Shown piece after piece: positions 16,196 through 24,396 of a stretch of 27,014 nt of DNA. The notes below the pieces were generated by a model. The model searched no databases. It was not told the origin of the DNA and was given only the letters and a program-made list of their open reading frames with translations. Both the position numbers and the translations under genes were made by a program. Where the stretch lies: assembly GCA_910580155.1 (NCBI GenBank), contig CAJTWX010000016.1:1-27014 (forward strand). The letters are read 5' to 3'. The stretch is from an uncultured Alphaproteobacteria bacterium. GTDB lineage: Bacteria > Pseudomonadota > Alphaproteobacteria > RF32 > CAG-239. The stretch's first letter is position 1. Each line of letters opens with the position of its first letter.

Positions 16196-16714
16196 TCACA
16201 ATTTAAATATAATTCCCGCCACAGCCGATAAAATAATATAAAATATCGGACTTTTTTTATAAAAATATACCAATGCAAAAAACACTGCCGCAAAAGCTGC
16301 CGCATAATAATCTCTAACCGAGAGCTTAAACAGCTCAAACCCCGCTTGCAAAATCAACGCCGCAACAGCCGGCCTGATAGCCGCCATCACCTCACATAAA
16401 AGCCTGTTTTCTGCACAACGCCTGAGTAATTTTGACACCATAATCACAATAATTACCGACGGAAGCACCAGCCCGAACGTTGCCATAATACCACCGCCAA
16501 TACCTGCGGCCTGAAACCCCGCATATGTTGCCATATTAACCCCCACCGGTCCCGGCGTAGACTGCGACACCGCAATCATATTTGTCAGCTCTTCAGCCGT
16601 AAACCAGTCAAATTTTTTCGTTAAATCAAACAAAAAAGGTATCGTTACCATTCCACCGCCAATGGCAAACAACCCTATTCTGAAAAACTCATAAAACAAT
16701 ATCCAGTATATCAT
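16196..16714 (-). CDS. Chromate transporter family protein, second half-size subunit
   Basis: A 172-residue integral membrane protein equal to one half of ChrA (CHR family). The hallmark near the N-terminus, FFRIGLFAIGGGMVTIPF, is followed by SQSTPGPVGVNMATYAG, the conserved GPVGVN-type motif, then several hydrophobic helices. Its ATG overlaps the stop of the preceding half-gene by four bases (ATGA), the typical layout of short-chain CHR pairs in which two antiparallel halves form one transporter. Chromate export is known for some members; many such pairs have unknown anion substrates, so resistance is not implied. Confidence 0.9.
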   Translation of the reverse strand: MIYWILFYEFFRIGLFAIGGGMVTIPFLFDLTKKFDWFTAEELTNMIAVSQSTPGPVGVNMATYAGFQAAGIGGGIMATFGLVLPSVIIVIMVSKLLRRCAENRLLCEVMAAIRPAVAALILQAGFELFKLSVRDYYAAAFAAVFFALVYFYKKSPIFYIILSAVAGIIFKL

Positions 16715-17244
16715 TTTAACCTCAAATACCGCACCACACCCACAGATGCCGCCATAATCACTGCCATAATCGCCGAAACACCACCAAACAGCAGCACCAC
16801 TAAAATCGCTGCAAAAATTCCCATCTGCAGCCGAGATGTCACCGCTTTTTTAAATAAATGTATCACCTCATTCAAGATGAGCGCAATCACCCCGATACGG
16901 ATTCCCGCAAAGGCGTGTGCCACAATCTGATTATCAGACAAAGTCTGCAAAATCCCCGCCAGCGCCATAATAATCATAAGTGACGGCAGCACAATCGCCA
17001 ATGTCGCCGTTGCCGCGCCCAAAACACCTTTAATCTTATATCCGGTAAATGTCGCAACATTCACGGCAATCACCCCAGGTGTACATTGTCCGATAGAGTA
17101 ATAGTCAATTAACTCATTTTCGTTGATATATTTATGCTTCTCAATCAGTTCCTGCCGAAACAACGGCATCATTGCATACCCGCCGCCAAACGTAAACAAG
17201 CCGATTTTAAAGAACGATACAAAAATTTTCCAATATTCTGACAT
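16711..17244 (-). CDS. Chromate transporter family protein, first half-size subunit
   Basis: A 177-residue membrane protein, the partner of the gene just downstream. It shows FFKIGLFTFGGGYAMMPLF at the N-terminus and GQCTPGVIAVNVATFTGY, the paralogous form of the motif in the other half, then about four further hydrophobic segments. The AAGAAG element before the ATG is a modest ribosome site. The two halves share the same motif order but differ in sequence, so they arose from an old duplication. It is divergent from pntAA, with a 69-base AT-rich gap that must hold both promoters. Confidence 0.9.
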   Translation of the reverse strand: MSEYWKIFVSFFKIGLFTFGGGYAMMPLFRQELIEKHKYINENELIDYYSIGQCTPGVIAVNVATFTGYKIKGVLGAATATLAIVLPSLMIIMALAGILQTLSDNQIVAHAFAGIRIGVIALILNEVIHLFKKAVTSRLQMGIFAAILVVLLFGGVSAIMAVIMAASVGVVRYLRLK

Positions 17245-17313
17245 TGATATTCTTCTTTTACTGTTTATATCCCGACTATTATATAAATATAAAACTTAAA
17301 AAAAGGTTTTTTT

Positions 17314-18363
17314 ATGCTGATAGGCTCAATAAAAGAACAAGATACCGCCGAAACGCGTGTTTCCCTGACTCCGGCCATTGTCAAAAAACTGGTTGACAAC
17401 GGACATTCCGTCATATTGGAAAAAAATTACGGCCTGAAAGCCGGCTTTTCAGATGAAACCTATCTAACCGCCGGTACAAAATTAACAGATAATGCAGACA
17501 CTATATATACTTCATCCCAGATAATCTTGCAAATTCTCCCGCCCGCACAAGAGAAACTTGAACTTTTGACCAACGGACAGACCATTGCTGCCGATTTTCG
17601 CAATTGCACATTCTCTTATATTCCCAAAGACTTAAACATCATCCGTTTAGAACTTGTCCCACGCACCTCTATTGCCCAAAGTATAGATATTTTAAGTGCA
17701 CAAAATACAGTTCGCGGATATATGGGCGCCTTATACGCCCTATATCACTCACCGCGCATTGCCCCCCAGATGATGACAGCTGCCGCTTCAATCAAAGCTG
17801 CAGCAACCCTTATCATCGGCACCAGTGTTACCGGCCTGCAGGCTGCCTCAGTCTTCAAACGGCAGGGGTGCCGTGTCACCATTGTCGACATTAACGAAAA
17901 AAGCAAAGAATTAGCCCAATCAGTCGGCGCAGACTTTGCAATGGCTCCAAATAAAGAAGATTTAAACCAGCTCATAGCCGATAAAAATTTCATTCTCTCT
18001 GCTGCTGCCACGCCAAACGGCAACTCTCCGCAGGTTATTACCGCCGATCAACTTGATGTAACAGCAAACGGCGCGGTCATTGTAGACACAACTACTCAAA
18101 ATATCAGCTTAGAAAGCAATATCGAAAACACCCCGCATTATCATTTTTACCGCAACTTATATCTCGAACGCCTTGCTCCGGATACGGCTTCCGTTCTTTG
18201 GGCAAATAATATGTATAACCTGATTTCGCTGATTGTAAAAGAAAACAACCAGATTGATTTAAGCCTGAATTATATCTCTCCGATGGTTTATACGCCGCGT
18301 CCTTCGTATTTTCCCCGTCCGCCCGCTCCATTTTACGAACACCCCGACATCACCCGCCAATAA
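17314..18363 (+). CDS. pntAA: NAD(P) transhydrogenase subunit alpha 1 (divergent)
   Basis: Peripheral NAD(H)-binding subunit of the proton-pumping transhydrogenase, 349 residues versus roughly 370-385 usually. The N-terminus IKEQDTAETRVSLTP fits the AlaDh/PNT N-domain. The RQD loop that positions the nicotinamide is retained: R117, Q122, D125 and S128 keep the R-x4-Q-x2-D-x2-S spacing of the Rhodospirillum protein. The Rossmann loop is altered: G169-T-S-V-T-G174 in place of the usual GAGVAG, so the second glycine is S171. D192 at the end of the second strand (VDIN) is kept for NAD ribose. The end is a proline-rich tail. It is the first gene of the three-gene pnt operon, with pntAB starting 10 bases after its stop. 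Overall sequence is clearly more diverged than its PntB partner. Confidence 0.88.
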   Translation: MLIGSIKEQDTAETRVSLTPAIVKKLVDNGHSVILEKNYGLKAGFSDETYLTAGTKLTDNADTIYTSSQIILQILPPAQEKLELLTNGQTIAADFRNCTFSYIPKDLNIIRLELVPRTSIAQSIDILSAQNTVRGYMGALYALYHSPRIAPQMMTAAASIKAAATLIIGTSVTGLQAASVFKRQGCRVTIVDINEKSKELAQSVGADFAMAPNKEDLNQLIADKNFILSAAATPNGNSPQVITADQLDVTANGAVIVDTTTQNISLESNIENTPHYHFYRNLYLERLAPDTASVLWANNMYNLISLIVKENNQIDLSLNYISPMVYTPRPSYFPRPPAPFYEHPDITRQ

Positions 18364-18373
18364 AGGATTTCCT

Positions 18374-18655
18374 ATGTGTTTATTAGATATTTTCATACTT
18401 TCCTGTTTCATCGGCTATTTTGCAATCTGGAGCGTCACACCGGTTTTGCATTCGCCGCTGATGAGTGTTACCAACGCCGTCTCGGGCATTGTGATAGTGG
18501 GCGCCTTTCAAGCTCTAAATAATATTCACTCTGATACGGAAGCATATTTTCTATACGTAGCCGTATTTTTTGCCTCTGTTAATATTTTCGGCGGATTTTA
18601 TGTCTCAGCCCGAATGCTCAATATGTTTAAACCAATGGATAAACAAGATGATTAA
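18374..18655 (+). CDS. pntAB: NAD(P) transhydrogenase subunit alpha 2 (membrane)
   Basis: A 93-residue membrane subunit carrying three TM helices, about residues 4-24, 34-50 and 58-82. It matches PntAB by TPVLHSPLMSVTNAVSGIVIVGA, the core of the family, and by FGGFYVSARMLNMF at the end. It forms the proton channel together with PntB. AAAGGA lies just before the ATG, and the stop overlaps the pntB start by eight bases. This separate small subunit is the arrangement of Rhodospirillum and other alphaproteobacteria, not the fused PntA of E. coli. Confidence 0.95.
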   Translation: MCLLDIFILSCFIGYFAIWSVTPVLHSPLMSVTNAVSGIVIVGAFQALNNIHSDTEAYFLYVAVFFASVNIFGGFYVSARMLNMFKPMDKQDD

Positions 18656-19979
18656 AGCACTTACCGCACTCATTTATTCTATGTTCATCTTTGCCATAAA
18701 CGGACTTTCAACACCGCACAAAGCCTATCGCGGCAATATTTGGGCAATGTTTGCAATGGGAACAGCTATTCTCTGGGGGCTGTATGAACTAAACCCCGAG
18801 TATCTTGCTCCCACCATAACGGCGCTGACAGCCGGCGCTTTAACCGGCATTATTGCCGCTCATAAAATCAGTATGCCCAACCTTCCGCAAATGATTGCCT
18901 TATTAAACGGATTAGGCGGTCTGGCTGCCGGTTTAATCGGCATAACGGAAACATCTAATGCCGACTACCACCCTCTATTGCTCTTATTTATAATTAGTAT
19001 CGGCTTTATCACTTTCACCGGTTCAATAGCCGCCTTCCTAAAACTGGCCGGAACCCGTCTGCTTATAAGCAAAGATACTCTTCAGGCAGTCAGTTTAATA
19101 GTTTTAGTCTTAACGGTTATCAGCGGTTTTTATGCTTATAACAACAGCAGCGAATACCTCTGGGGCTTTATCGTCCTGCTTAGTCTTTGGGGTTTATTAT
19201 TTATACTTCCTATCGGCGGGGCGGATATGCCGATTATAATTTCCATTCTCAACTCCTTTTCAGGATGGAGTACCGTACTGGTTGGTTTCAGTTTTAATAA
19301 CACTTTGCTCATAATTGTCGGCACACTCATCGGCGCCAGCGGCACAATCCTTTCCTATATTATGACCAAAGCAATGAACCGCAGTTTAAGAAAAGTTATT
19401 TTCTCTCCCCCGCAAACCATCACAGACGATATCCCGAATGAAAATAAAACAATTCATCAGGGAAGCCCTCAAGACGCTGCGTTTTTAATGGAAAATGCCA
19501 ACAAAGTTATCATCGTCCCCGGTTACGGTATGGCAGCCGCCGGCGCCCAACACGAACTGGCCAATATGGCAAAAATCTTAAAAAACAAATATAAAGTTGA
19601 TGTCAAATTTGCCATTCATCCCGTTGCCGGCAGAATGCCCGGTCATATGAACGTACTTTTAGCCGAAGCAGACATCAATCCCGATGATGTTTTTGAACTC
19701 AAAGACATCAATCAGGAATTTCAAACCGCAGATGTAGCTTATGTTATCGGCGCAAACGATACCACTAACCCGCTGGCCAAAACCAAATCCGACAGCCCGA
19801 TATACCAAATGCCGATTCTCGAAGTGGAGCAAGCGCGAAAAGTTCTCTTTGCCAAACGTTCACTGGCCGCAGGCTATTCCGGAATAGACAATCCCCTGTT
19901 TTATGCCGATAATACGTTAATGCTCTTAGGTGATGCCAAAGAGGTCACTAAGCAAATTGTCGCTAATCTTGAAGAATAA
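18648..19979 (+). CDS. pntB: NAD(P) transhydrogenase subunit beta
   Basis: Membrane and NADP(H)-binding subunit, 443 residues, slightly under the usual 460. Eight or nine hydrophobic helices fill residues 1-260. The C-terminal dIII domain binds NADP(H): VPGYGMAAAGAQHELANMA (the GYGMAxAxAQ motif), AIHPVAGRMPGHMNVLLAEA, VIGANDTTNP, KRSLAAGYSGIDNPLF and GDAKEV. An ATG at 18570 in the same frame is rejected, because it lies deep within pntAB and homology begins at MIKALTALIY. The ATG at 18648 overlaps the pntAB stop, giving coupled translation. The enzyme uses the proton gradient to make NADPH from NADH. Confidence 0.97.
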   Translation: MIKALTALIYSMFIFAINGLSTPHKAYRGNIWAMFAMGTAILWGLYELNPEYLAPTITALTAGALTGIIAAHKISMPNLPQMIALLNGLGGLAAGLIGITETSNADYHPLLLLFIISIGFITFTGSIAAFLKLAGTRLLISKDTLQAVSLIVLVLTVISGFYAYNNSSEYLWGFIVLLSLWGLLFILPIGGADMPIIISILNSFSGWSTVLVGFSFNNTLLIIVGTLIGASGTILSYIMTKAMNRSLRKVIFSPPQTITDDIPNENKTIHQGSPQDAAFLMENANKVIIVPGYGMAAAGAQHELANMAKILKNKYKVDVKFAIHPVAGRMPGHMNVLLAEADINPDDVFELKDINQEFQTADVAYVIGANDTTNPLAKTKSDSPIYQMPILEVEQARKVLFAKRSLAAGYSGIDNPLFYADNTLMLLGDAKEVTKQIVANLEE

Positions 19980-20063
19980 AAACATCAAAAAAAACAAGAC
20001 TTTTAAAATATTAAGTATATAATAAAAAAACAATAGCACACTCCCAAATAAGGAACGACAGAA

Positions 20064-20615
20064 ATGTTGTATAAAACAATTTGCGATTCGCCTCTCGGCA
20101 GCATAACTTTATGTTCAGACGGAAACAACCTCATAGCATTATGGATAGAGGGACAGAAAAACTTTTCGTCCACCACCAAACAAGAAATATACAGAAACGA
20201 CGACCTGCCGATATTCGAAAAAAACAAAGAGTGGCTAAAACGTTATTTTAATGAGGAAAAACCTCAGATTTCAGAACTTCAACTTTCACCAACCGGAAAT
20301 GCATTTCGGCAGACTGTCTGGCAAATTTTATGTGACATCCCTTATGGTGAAGTCACCACTTATGGCGATATTGCCCAAAAAATTGCCCGCTTGCAAGGAA
20401 TAAAAAAAATGTCGGCTCAAGCAGTCGGCGGAGCTATCGGACATAACCCCATATCCATAATAATCCCTTGCCACCGCGTCATCGGCGCAAACGGCAATTT
20501 AACCGGTTACGAGGGCGGAATAGAAAAGAAAATCTACTTGCTCAAGCACGAAAACAGCTGGATTGACAGCTTTTATGTTCCTAAAAAAAGCCCGTCTGCG
20601 TCATCCGTTATCTAA
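20064..20615 (+). CDS. ogt: Methylated-DNA-[protein]-cysteine S-methyltransferase
   Basis: Suicide DNA repair protein that transfers O6-alkyl groups from guanine to its own cysteine. It has 183 residues. The acceptor is C136 in PCHRVIG (residues 135-141), inside the typical IIIPCHRVIGANGNLTGYEGG block. FRQTVWQILCDIPYGEVTTYGDIA is the DNA-binding wing and helix region, and AVGGAIGHNP the Asn hinge. The N-terminal domain is the short ribonuclease-like fold. A tail of some 15 residues after the normal end (SPSASSVI) is unremarkable. It is the Ogt type without an Ada regulatory domain. It converges on the TetR gene with only three bases between stops. Confidence 0.94.
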   Translation: MLYKTICDSPLGSITLCSDGNNLIALWIEGQKNFSSTTKQEIYRNDDLPIFEKNKEWLKRYFNEEKPQISELQLSPTGNAFRQTVWQILCDIPYGEVTTYGDIAQKIARLQGIKKMSAQAVGGAIGHNPISIIIPCHRVIGANGNLTGYEGGIEKKIYLLKHENSWIDSFYVPKKSPSASSVI

Positions 20616-20618
20616 TGC

Positions 20619-21218
20619 TTATTTTTTCGCCAAATACGACATTCCGGCAAGATAGGTATTAAACAAGACCCGTACCACATAGCGTTTTTCCAAACGGGCA
20701 AACTCTTTTTCAGTGGCCAAAAGCGAGCTTAATGCAAACACCGCAATAAACAATACTTCAGTTGAAACTCTACGTTCGCCTGCCGGCACTTTCACAAATA
20801 ATTTGTGCAGATTATGCTCCAACAGCTGCACAATTTTGATAATCCGACGGAGATAAAATAATTCAAAATCCGCCATCACGCTCGCAAAATGAAAATTATA
20901 CAGCGTAAACCATAAATTTTTATTCTCTAAAACAAAATCAACATATTTCTCCAGCAAATGGTTCAGATTAACATAAGCGTCCGAGCCAAACTCTGCCGTC
21001 TGCAGTTTCTGATATAATTCATCAAGCGTCTGGCAATTTTCCCACATCACCAAAACATCCATACTTTTAAACTGATTATATATCGTCCCGACAGAATATC
21101 CGGAATACTCCGCCAATTTGCGCGCAGTCAGATACTCATTCCCTTTCTCAGCAATAAGTTCACGCGCTTTTATAATCAAATCTACCCGTATCTCATCTTT
21201 TGTTTTCGCTGTTTTCAT
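20619..21218 (-). CDS. TetR-family transcriptional regulator
   Basis: A 199-residue repressor. The N-terminal helix-turn-helix covers about residues 15-55, with LTARKLAEYSGYSVGTIYNQF (30-50) giving the recognition helix. The C-terminal ligand/dimer domain is all-helical and not assignable. It is divergent from the Mur ligase - LD-carboxypeptidase operon. The intergenic region holds a palindrome that overlaps the -35 elements of both divergent promoters, so it likely represses itself and that operon. The ligand could be a murein fragment, but that is only inferred from the neighbours. Confidence 0.88.
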   Translation of the reverse strand: MKTAKTKDEIRVDLIIKARELIAEKGNEYLTARKLAEYSGYSVGTIYNQFKSMDVLVMWENCQTLDELYQKLQTAEFGSDAYVNLNHLLEKYVDFVLENKNLWFTLYNFHFASVMADFELFYLRRIIKIVQLLEHNLHKLFVKVPAGERRVSTEVLFIAVFALSSLLATEKEFARLEKRYVVRVLFNTYLAGMSYLAKK

Positions 21219-21250
21219 TCCTGCCGCCGTTTTCTTTTAATTTTATTGAG

Positions 21251-21293
21251 AGAATAAAGCAATTTTGAACACTGTTCAAGCTTTTTTTTATAA
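21251..21293. promoter_or_regulatory. Divergent promoters sharing a palindromic TetR-type operator
   Basis: The palindrome TTGAAC-ACT-GTTCAA occupies 21265-21279. On the plus strand TTGAAC (21265-21270) is a -35 element with TATAAA at 21288-21293, 17 bp apart, driving the Mur ligase gene. On the minus strand the other arm reads TTGAAC too, with TATTCT (reverse of 21251-21256) again exactly 17 bp away, driving the tetR gene. A repressor on the palindrome would block both. Confidence 0.65.
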
Positions 21294-21354
21294 AAAATTT
21301 AACTATTTTAGCGTAAAACAAAATAAATAAAAACAAATCAAAGGAACTAGAATA

Positions 21355-22722
21355 ATGGCTAAAGTAGGTTTTTGCGCGGTTGCCGGCAGCGGAATGAGCG
21401 CATTGGCACAGATATTAAAACACCAAAATAACGACGTTTGCGGCACAGACCGCAGTTTTGACCAAGGCAAAGAACAAAAAAACAAACACGCGCTTGAAAG
21501 CATCGGTATCCGCATTTTCCCGCAAGATGGTTCTATGCTTGATAAAGATTTTTCAGCCCTCTATGCCTCAACTGCCGTAGAAGACACTATCCCCGACATC
21601 AAGCGGGCCAAAGAACTGGGCATTCCCGTTAAACGCCGCTCAGACCTGTTAGCCGAGATTTTCAGTTCTTATAAATATAACGTCGCCATCGGCGGTACAT
21701 CCGGCAAATCTACCGTTACGGCAATGATTGGCTACATTTTGGATAAAGCCAATCTGAAACCGCTGGTCATCAACGGTGCATTGCTTAAAAACTACGAAGA
21801 TAAAACCGGCATCCCCAACATCATTTACAATAACGGTGAATATTGCGTAATAGAAGCCGACGAAAGCGATGGCTCAATTGAAAAATACACCCCGTACATC
21901 TCGGTTGTAAACAATATCACGCTTGACCACAAATCAATTGACGAATTAAAACTCCTGTTCGGCGATTTTATTAAAAAAGGCAAAGGGGGCGCCGTTATCA
22001 ACAAAGATTGTAAAAACAGCGCAGATTTACAAACCCTAAACCCCACCACCATCACATTCAGCATTAAAGACAGCACCGCCGATTTTTATGCCGAAAATAT
22101 TACCGCCATCCCCGATGGCACAACTTATACTTTCCGCGGAAAATCTTATTCGTTAAAGCTTATCGGCAGTTTTAACGTTCTCAATGCAATGTGTGCTACA
22201 GCTTGCTGCTCTCTGCTGGGCGTAAAACCGGAAACAGCCTGCACCATTCTGCAAACGTTCCTCGGCACCAAACGCCGGCTTGAAGTATTGGGAACAGTAA
22301 ACAACATCACGATTATTGATGATTTTGCTCACAATCCCGACAAAGTTGCCGCCTCAATGTCTGCCTTAAAAAGCTATAAAGGCCGGCTGCTCATTATGTT
22401 TCAACCGCACGGTTTCGCACCAATGCGTCTGATGGGACGGGAAATTATGGATAGTTTTATCCGTTATATGGATGAAACAGACACCCTGCTATTGCCAGAA
22501 ATATACTTTAGCGGAGGTTCGGTCACCCGCGATATTTCCTCTAAAGATTTGGCAATGTATGTACAAAGACATAATAAAGAAGCCCACTTCTTTGCGACAA
22601 GGGAAGAACTCAAACAATACTTATTAAACACCGCCCGCCCCGAAGATCGGATTATCCTAATGGGCGCGCGCGATAACTCCATCACGGATATGGGGTTTGA
22701 CCTGTTGGAGAAACTCAAATGA
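21355..22722 (+). CDS. Mur ligase, MurC/Mpl type
   Basis: ATP-dependent ligase acting on UDP-N-acetylmuramate, 455 residues, cytoplasmic. The UDP-binding N-domain shows VAGSGMSALAQIL (like the MurC GxGGxGM loop). The P-loop GGTSGKST is at 113-120, EADESDGS is the Mg/ATP region, and DDFAHNP begins the C-domain. LIMFQPHGFAPMR resembles MurC, while length and location fit Mpl, the murein peptide ligase. Its stop overlaps the start of an LD-carboxypeptidase gene (ATGA). LdcA trims tetrapeptides to the tripeptide that Mpl attaches to UDP-MurNAc, so a recycling role is favoured. A second, biosynthetic murC elsewhere would be expected; if none exists, this gene is MurC. TetR-controlled promoter upstream. 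Confidence 0.8.
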   Translation: MAKVGFCAVAGSGMSALAQILKHQNNDVCGTDRSFDQGKEQKNKHALESIGIRIFPQDGSMLDKDFSALYASTAVEDTIPDIKRAKELGIPVKRRSDLLAEIFSSYKYNVAIGGTSGKSTVTAMIGYILDKANLKPLVINGALLKNYEDKTGIPNIIYNNGEYCVIEADESDGSIEKYTPYISVVNNITLDHKSIDELKLLFGDFIKKGKGGAVINKDCKNSADLQTLNPTTITFSIKDSTADFYAENITAIPDGTTYTFRGKSYSLKLIGSFNVLNAMCATACCSLLGVKPETACTILQTFLGTKRRLEVLGTVNNITIIDDFAHNPDKVAASMSALKSYKGRLLIMFQPHGFAPMRLMGREIMDSFIRYMDETDTLLLPEIYFSGGSVTRDISSKDLAMYVQRHNKEAHFFATREELKQYLLNTARPEDRIILMGARDNSITDMGFDLLEKLK

Positions 22723-23606
22723 GCCTGTTAAACAAAGGAAATACCATAGGCATCATTGCCCCGTCTGCCGGTTTGCAAAATAAAGACCTGTCCGCCGCTC
22801 TCGCATATTTGGAAAAATTGGAGCTAAAAGTTAAACTCGCCCCCAACCTCAATAGCGAATACCGTTATATGGCCGGAACAGACACCGAACGGGCAGACAC
22901 CATAAACCAAATGTTTGCCGACACAGAAGTTAAAGCTCTGTTTTGCCTGCGTGGCGGTGCCGGTTCAACCCGCATTTTGGACAAGCTTAACTACCAACTT
23001 ATTAAAAACAATCCGAAACCCGTCATTGGTTTAAGCGATTCAACTGCCCTTCAAAATGCCCTGATTGCCCAAACCGGCAACTCGGCTTTAACGGGCTTTT
23101 TACCGTTATATGATTTTAATAACAAAGAAATTGACACAACCGTAGCTAATTCTTTGCAAAATGCCCTGTTGGCCGAAAAGCATACCGTCACCTCTGGTAC
23201 CTGCCATATCAAAGGCTCTGCCGACGGAAAAATCATCGGCGGTTGTTTGAGCGTATTATGCTATCTCTGCGGCACACCTTATTTCCCCGATTTAAGCGGA
23301 AAAATCCTCTTAATCGAAGACATCGGTGAAAAAACCTACAAAATAGACCTGATGCTAAACCAGCTCAAACAACAAAAAAACTTTAATAAATTAAAAGGGA
23401 TTATCTTCGGGCAATTCACAAATTGTCCCGTTTCCGCCCCTGAAGATGGTAACATTGAGGATTGTATCAGAGATTTCACTTCCGAGCTGAATATCCCCGT
23501 TATCACGGATTTTGCTTATGGTCACATCCCATCACGGCACGTTCTCCCTTTGGGAATCCCCGTACAAATTACTTCTGATGAAAAAAACTGCGCAATCAAT
23601 TGGTAA
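22719..23606 (+). CDS. ldcA: LD-carboxypeptidase (peptidase family S66)
   Basis: Cytoplasmic serine peptidase that removes the terminal D-alanine from murein tetrapeptides during cell-wall recycling. It has 295 residues. The Ser-Glu-His triad of family S66 is readable: S106 in VIGLSDSTAL, E200 in LLIEDIGEKTYKIDLML, and H269 in YGHIPSRHVLPLG. FCLRGGAGSTRIL (residues 75-87) is the conserved substrate-binding loop, and GGCLSVL the interdomain segment. Its ATG overlaps the Mur ligase stop, so the two are co-translated. Its end overlaps the convergent membrane-protein gene by 11 bases. Confidence 0.94.
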   Translation: MSLLNKGNTIGIIAPSAGLQNKDLSAALAYLEKLELKVKLAPNLNSEYRYMAGTDTERADTINQMFADTEVKALFCLRGGAGSTRILDKLNYQLIKNNPKPVIGLSDSTALQNALIAQTGNSALTGFLPLYDFNNKEIDTTVANSLQNALLAEKHTVTSGTCHIKGSADGKIIGGCLSVLCYLCGTPYFPDLSGKILLIEDIGEKTYKIDLMLNQLKQQKNFNKLKGIIFGQFTNCPVSAPEDGNIEDCIRDFTSELNIPVITDFAYGHIPSRHVLPLGIPVQITSDEKNCAINW

Positions 23607-24276
23607 AAAACTTTATCAAATGTGCCAGATTATATAAGTCAAGCTTATAAATTGCAGTCATATATTTTTGCACAGCCAACCATCCGCCATTATTAAAAGC
23701 CACTACCGCCGAACAAGCAAACAAATTTGCCCCCGGTAAAAACAACCAGCAAAATGGAAATCCCACTTCCCGAAAATCCGGCTGCTCCCCGTGTATCTGC
23801 ACTATAATCGATTCGAGATGATAAGCAAAAAAATATCCGAACACGCCGTTCACCCACAAACTGTCAGGAATTTTTGCTGCAAAAAACGTTGCAAAAAGCA
23901 TTAAAAAAAACAAAAACAACGGAAAAAAATACGGTCCGATAACAATCAGCCAGTTTCCCTTGCCTTTAAACCCCATCGCCCCGCCAGACTCATCCATATT
24001 CAAATGAATATGCACTACCTTATGAAATGTCAAAAGGGCAAAAAAGATATGCGTGAACTCGTGCGCCAAAATCTGCATCGAAACATTTGAGCGCGCCGAG
24101 GCCATAATTTTAATCCCCAAATATGCAAACGCCCCACCTAAAAACGCAAAAAACTTCAGATTATTCAGCTGAAAATAGTCAAACGCCTGCACCAGCGCCG
24201 GTAAAGACAACACAGCCAGCATTGCCGCCGGCCATTTCAGCAAACCCAATATAAAATCCAGAACACGTGCAATCAT
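23596..24276 (-). CDS. Membrane protein with HExxH, M50B-like putative metallopeptidase
   Basis: A 226-residue integral membrane protein with about five hydrophobic segments. ILAHEFTHIFFA holds H72, E73 and H76 (HExxH) within a hydrophobic stretch, as in site-2-type intramembrane proteases. The segment after it, HIHLNMDESGGAMGFKGKGNW then IGPYFFPL, resembles the GG-containing part of the M50B group. The C-terminal third-ligand motif of classical site-2 proteases is not obvious, although D167 (QPDFREVG) could serve. Function is unassigned; an inactive relative is possible. The start at ATG 24276 follows a GAGAG element; an in-frame ATG at 24357 would add 27 residues but lacks a ribosome site. 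Confidence 0.68.
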   Translation of the reverse strand: MIARVLDFILGLLKWPAAMLAVLSLPALVQAFDYFQLNNLKFFAFLGGAFAYLGIKIMASARSNVSMQILAHEFTHIFFALLTFHKVVHIHLNMDESGGAMGFKGKGNWLIVIGPYFFPLFLFFLMLFATFFAAKIPDSLWVNGVFGYFFAYHLESIIVQIHGEQPDFREVGFPFCWLFLPGANLFACSAVVAFNNGGWLAVQKYMTAIYKLDLYNLAHLIKFFTN

Positions 24277-24396
24277 ATTTCTCTCTGTTTCTATAATAAA
24301 GTCTATATTTATATTTTCAAACAAAAATTTACCCCTACTGGAAAAACGTTTTTTCATAATTATATTAGCACTACCCCCAAAGAGGAGAGTTTTTTA

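Noticed and set aside
16196..17244. Chromate transporter broken into two by a frameshift
   Set aside because: Each half is a complete CHR domain with its own motif set, and the ATGA overlap is the usual layout of natural short-chain pairs.
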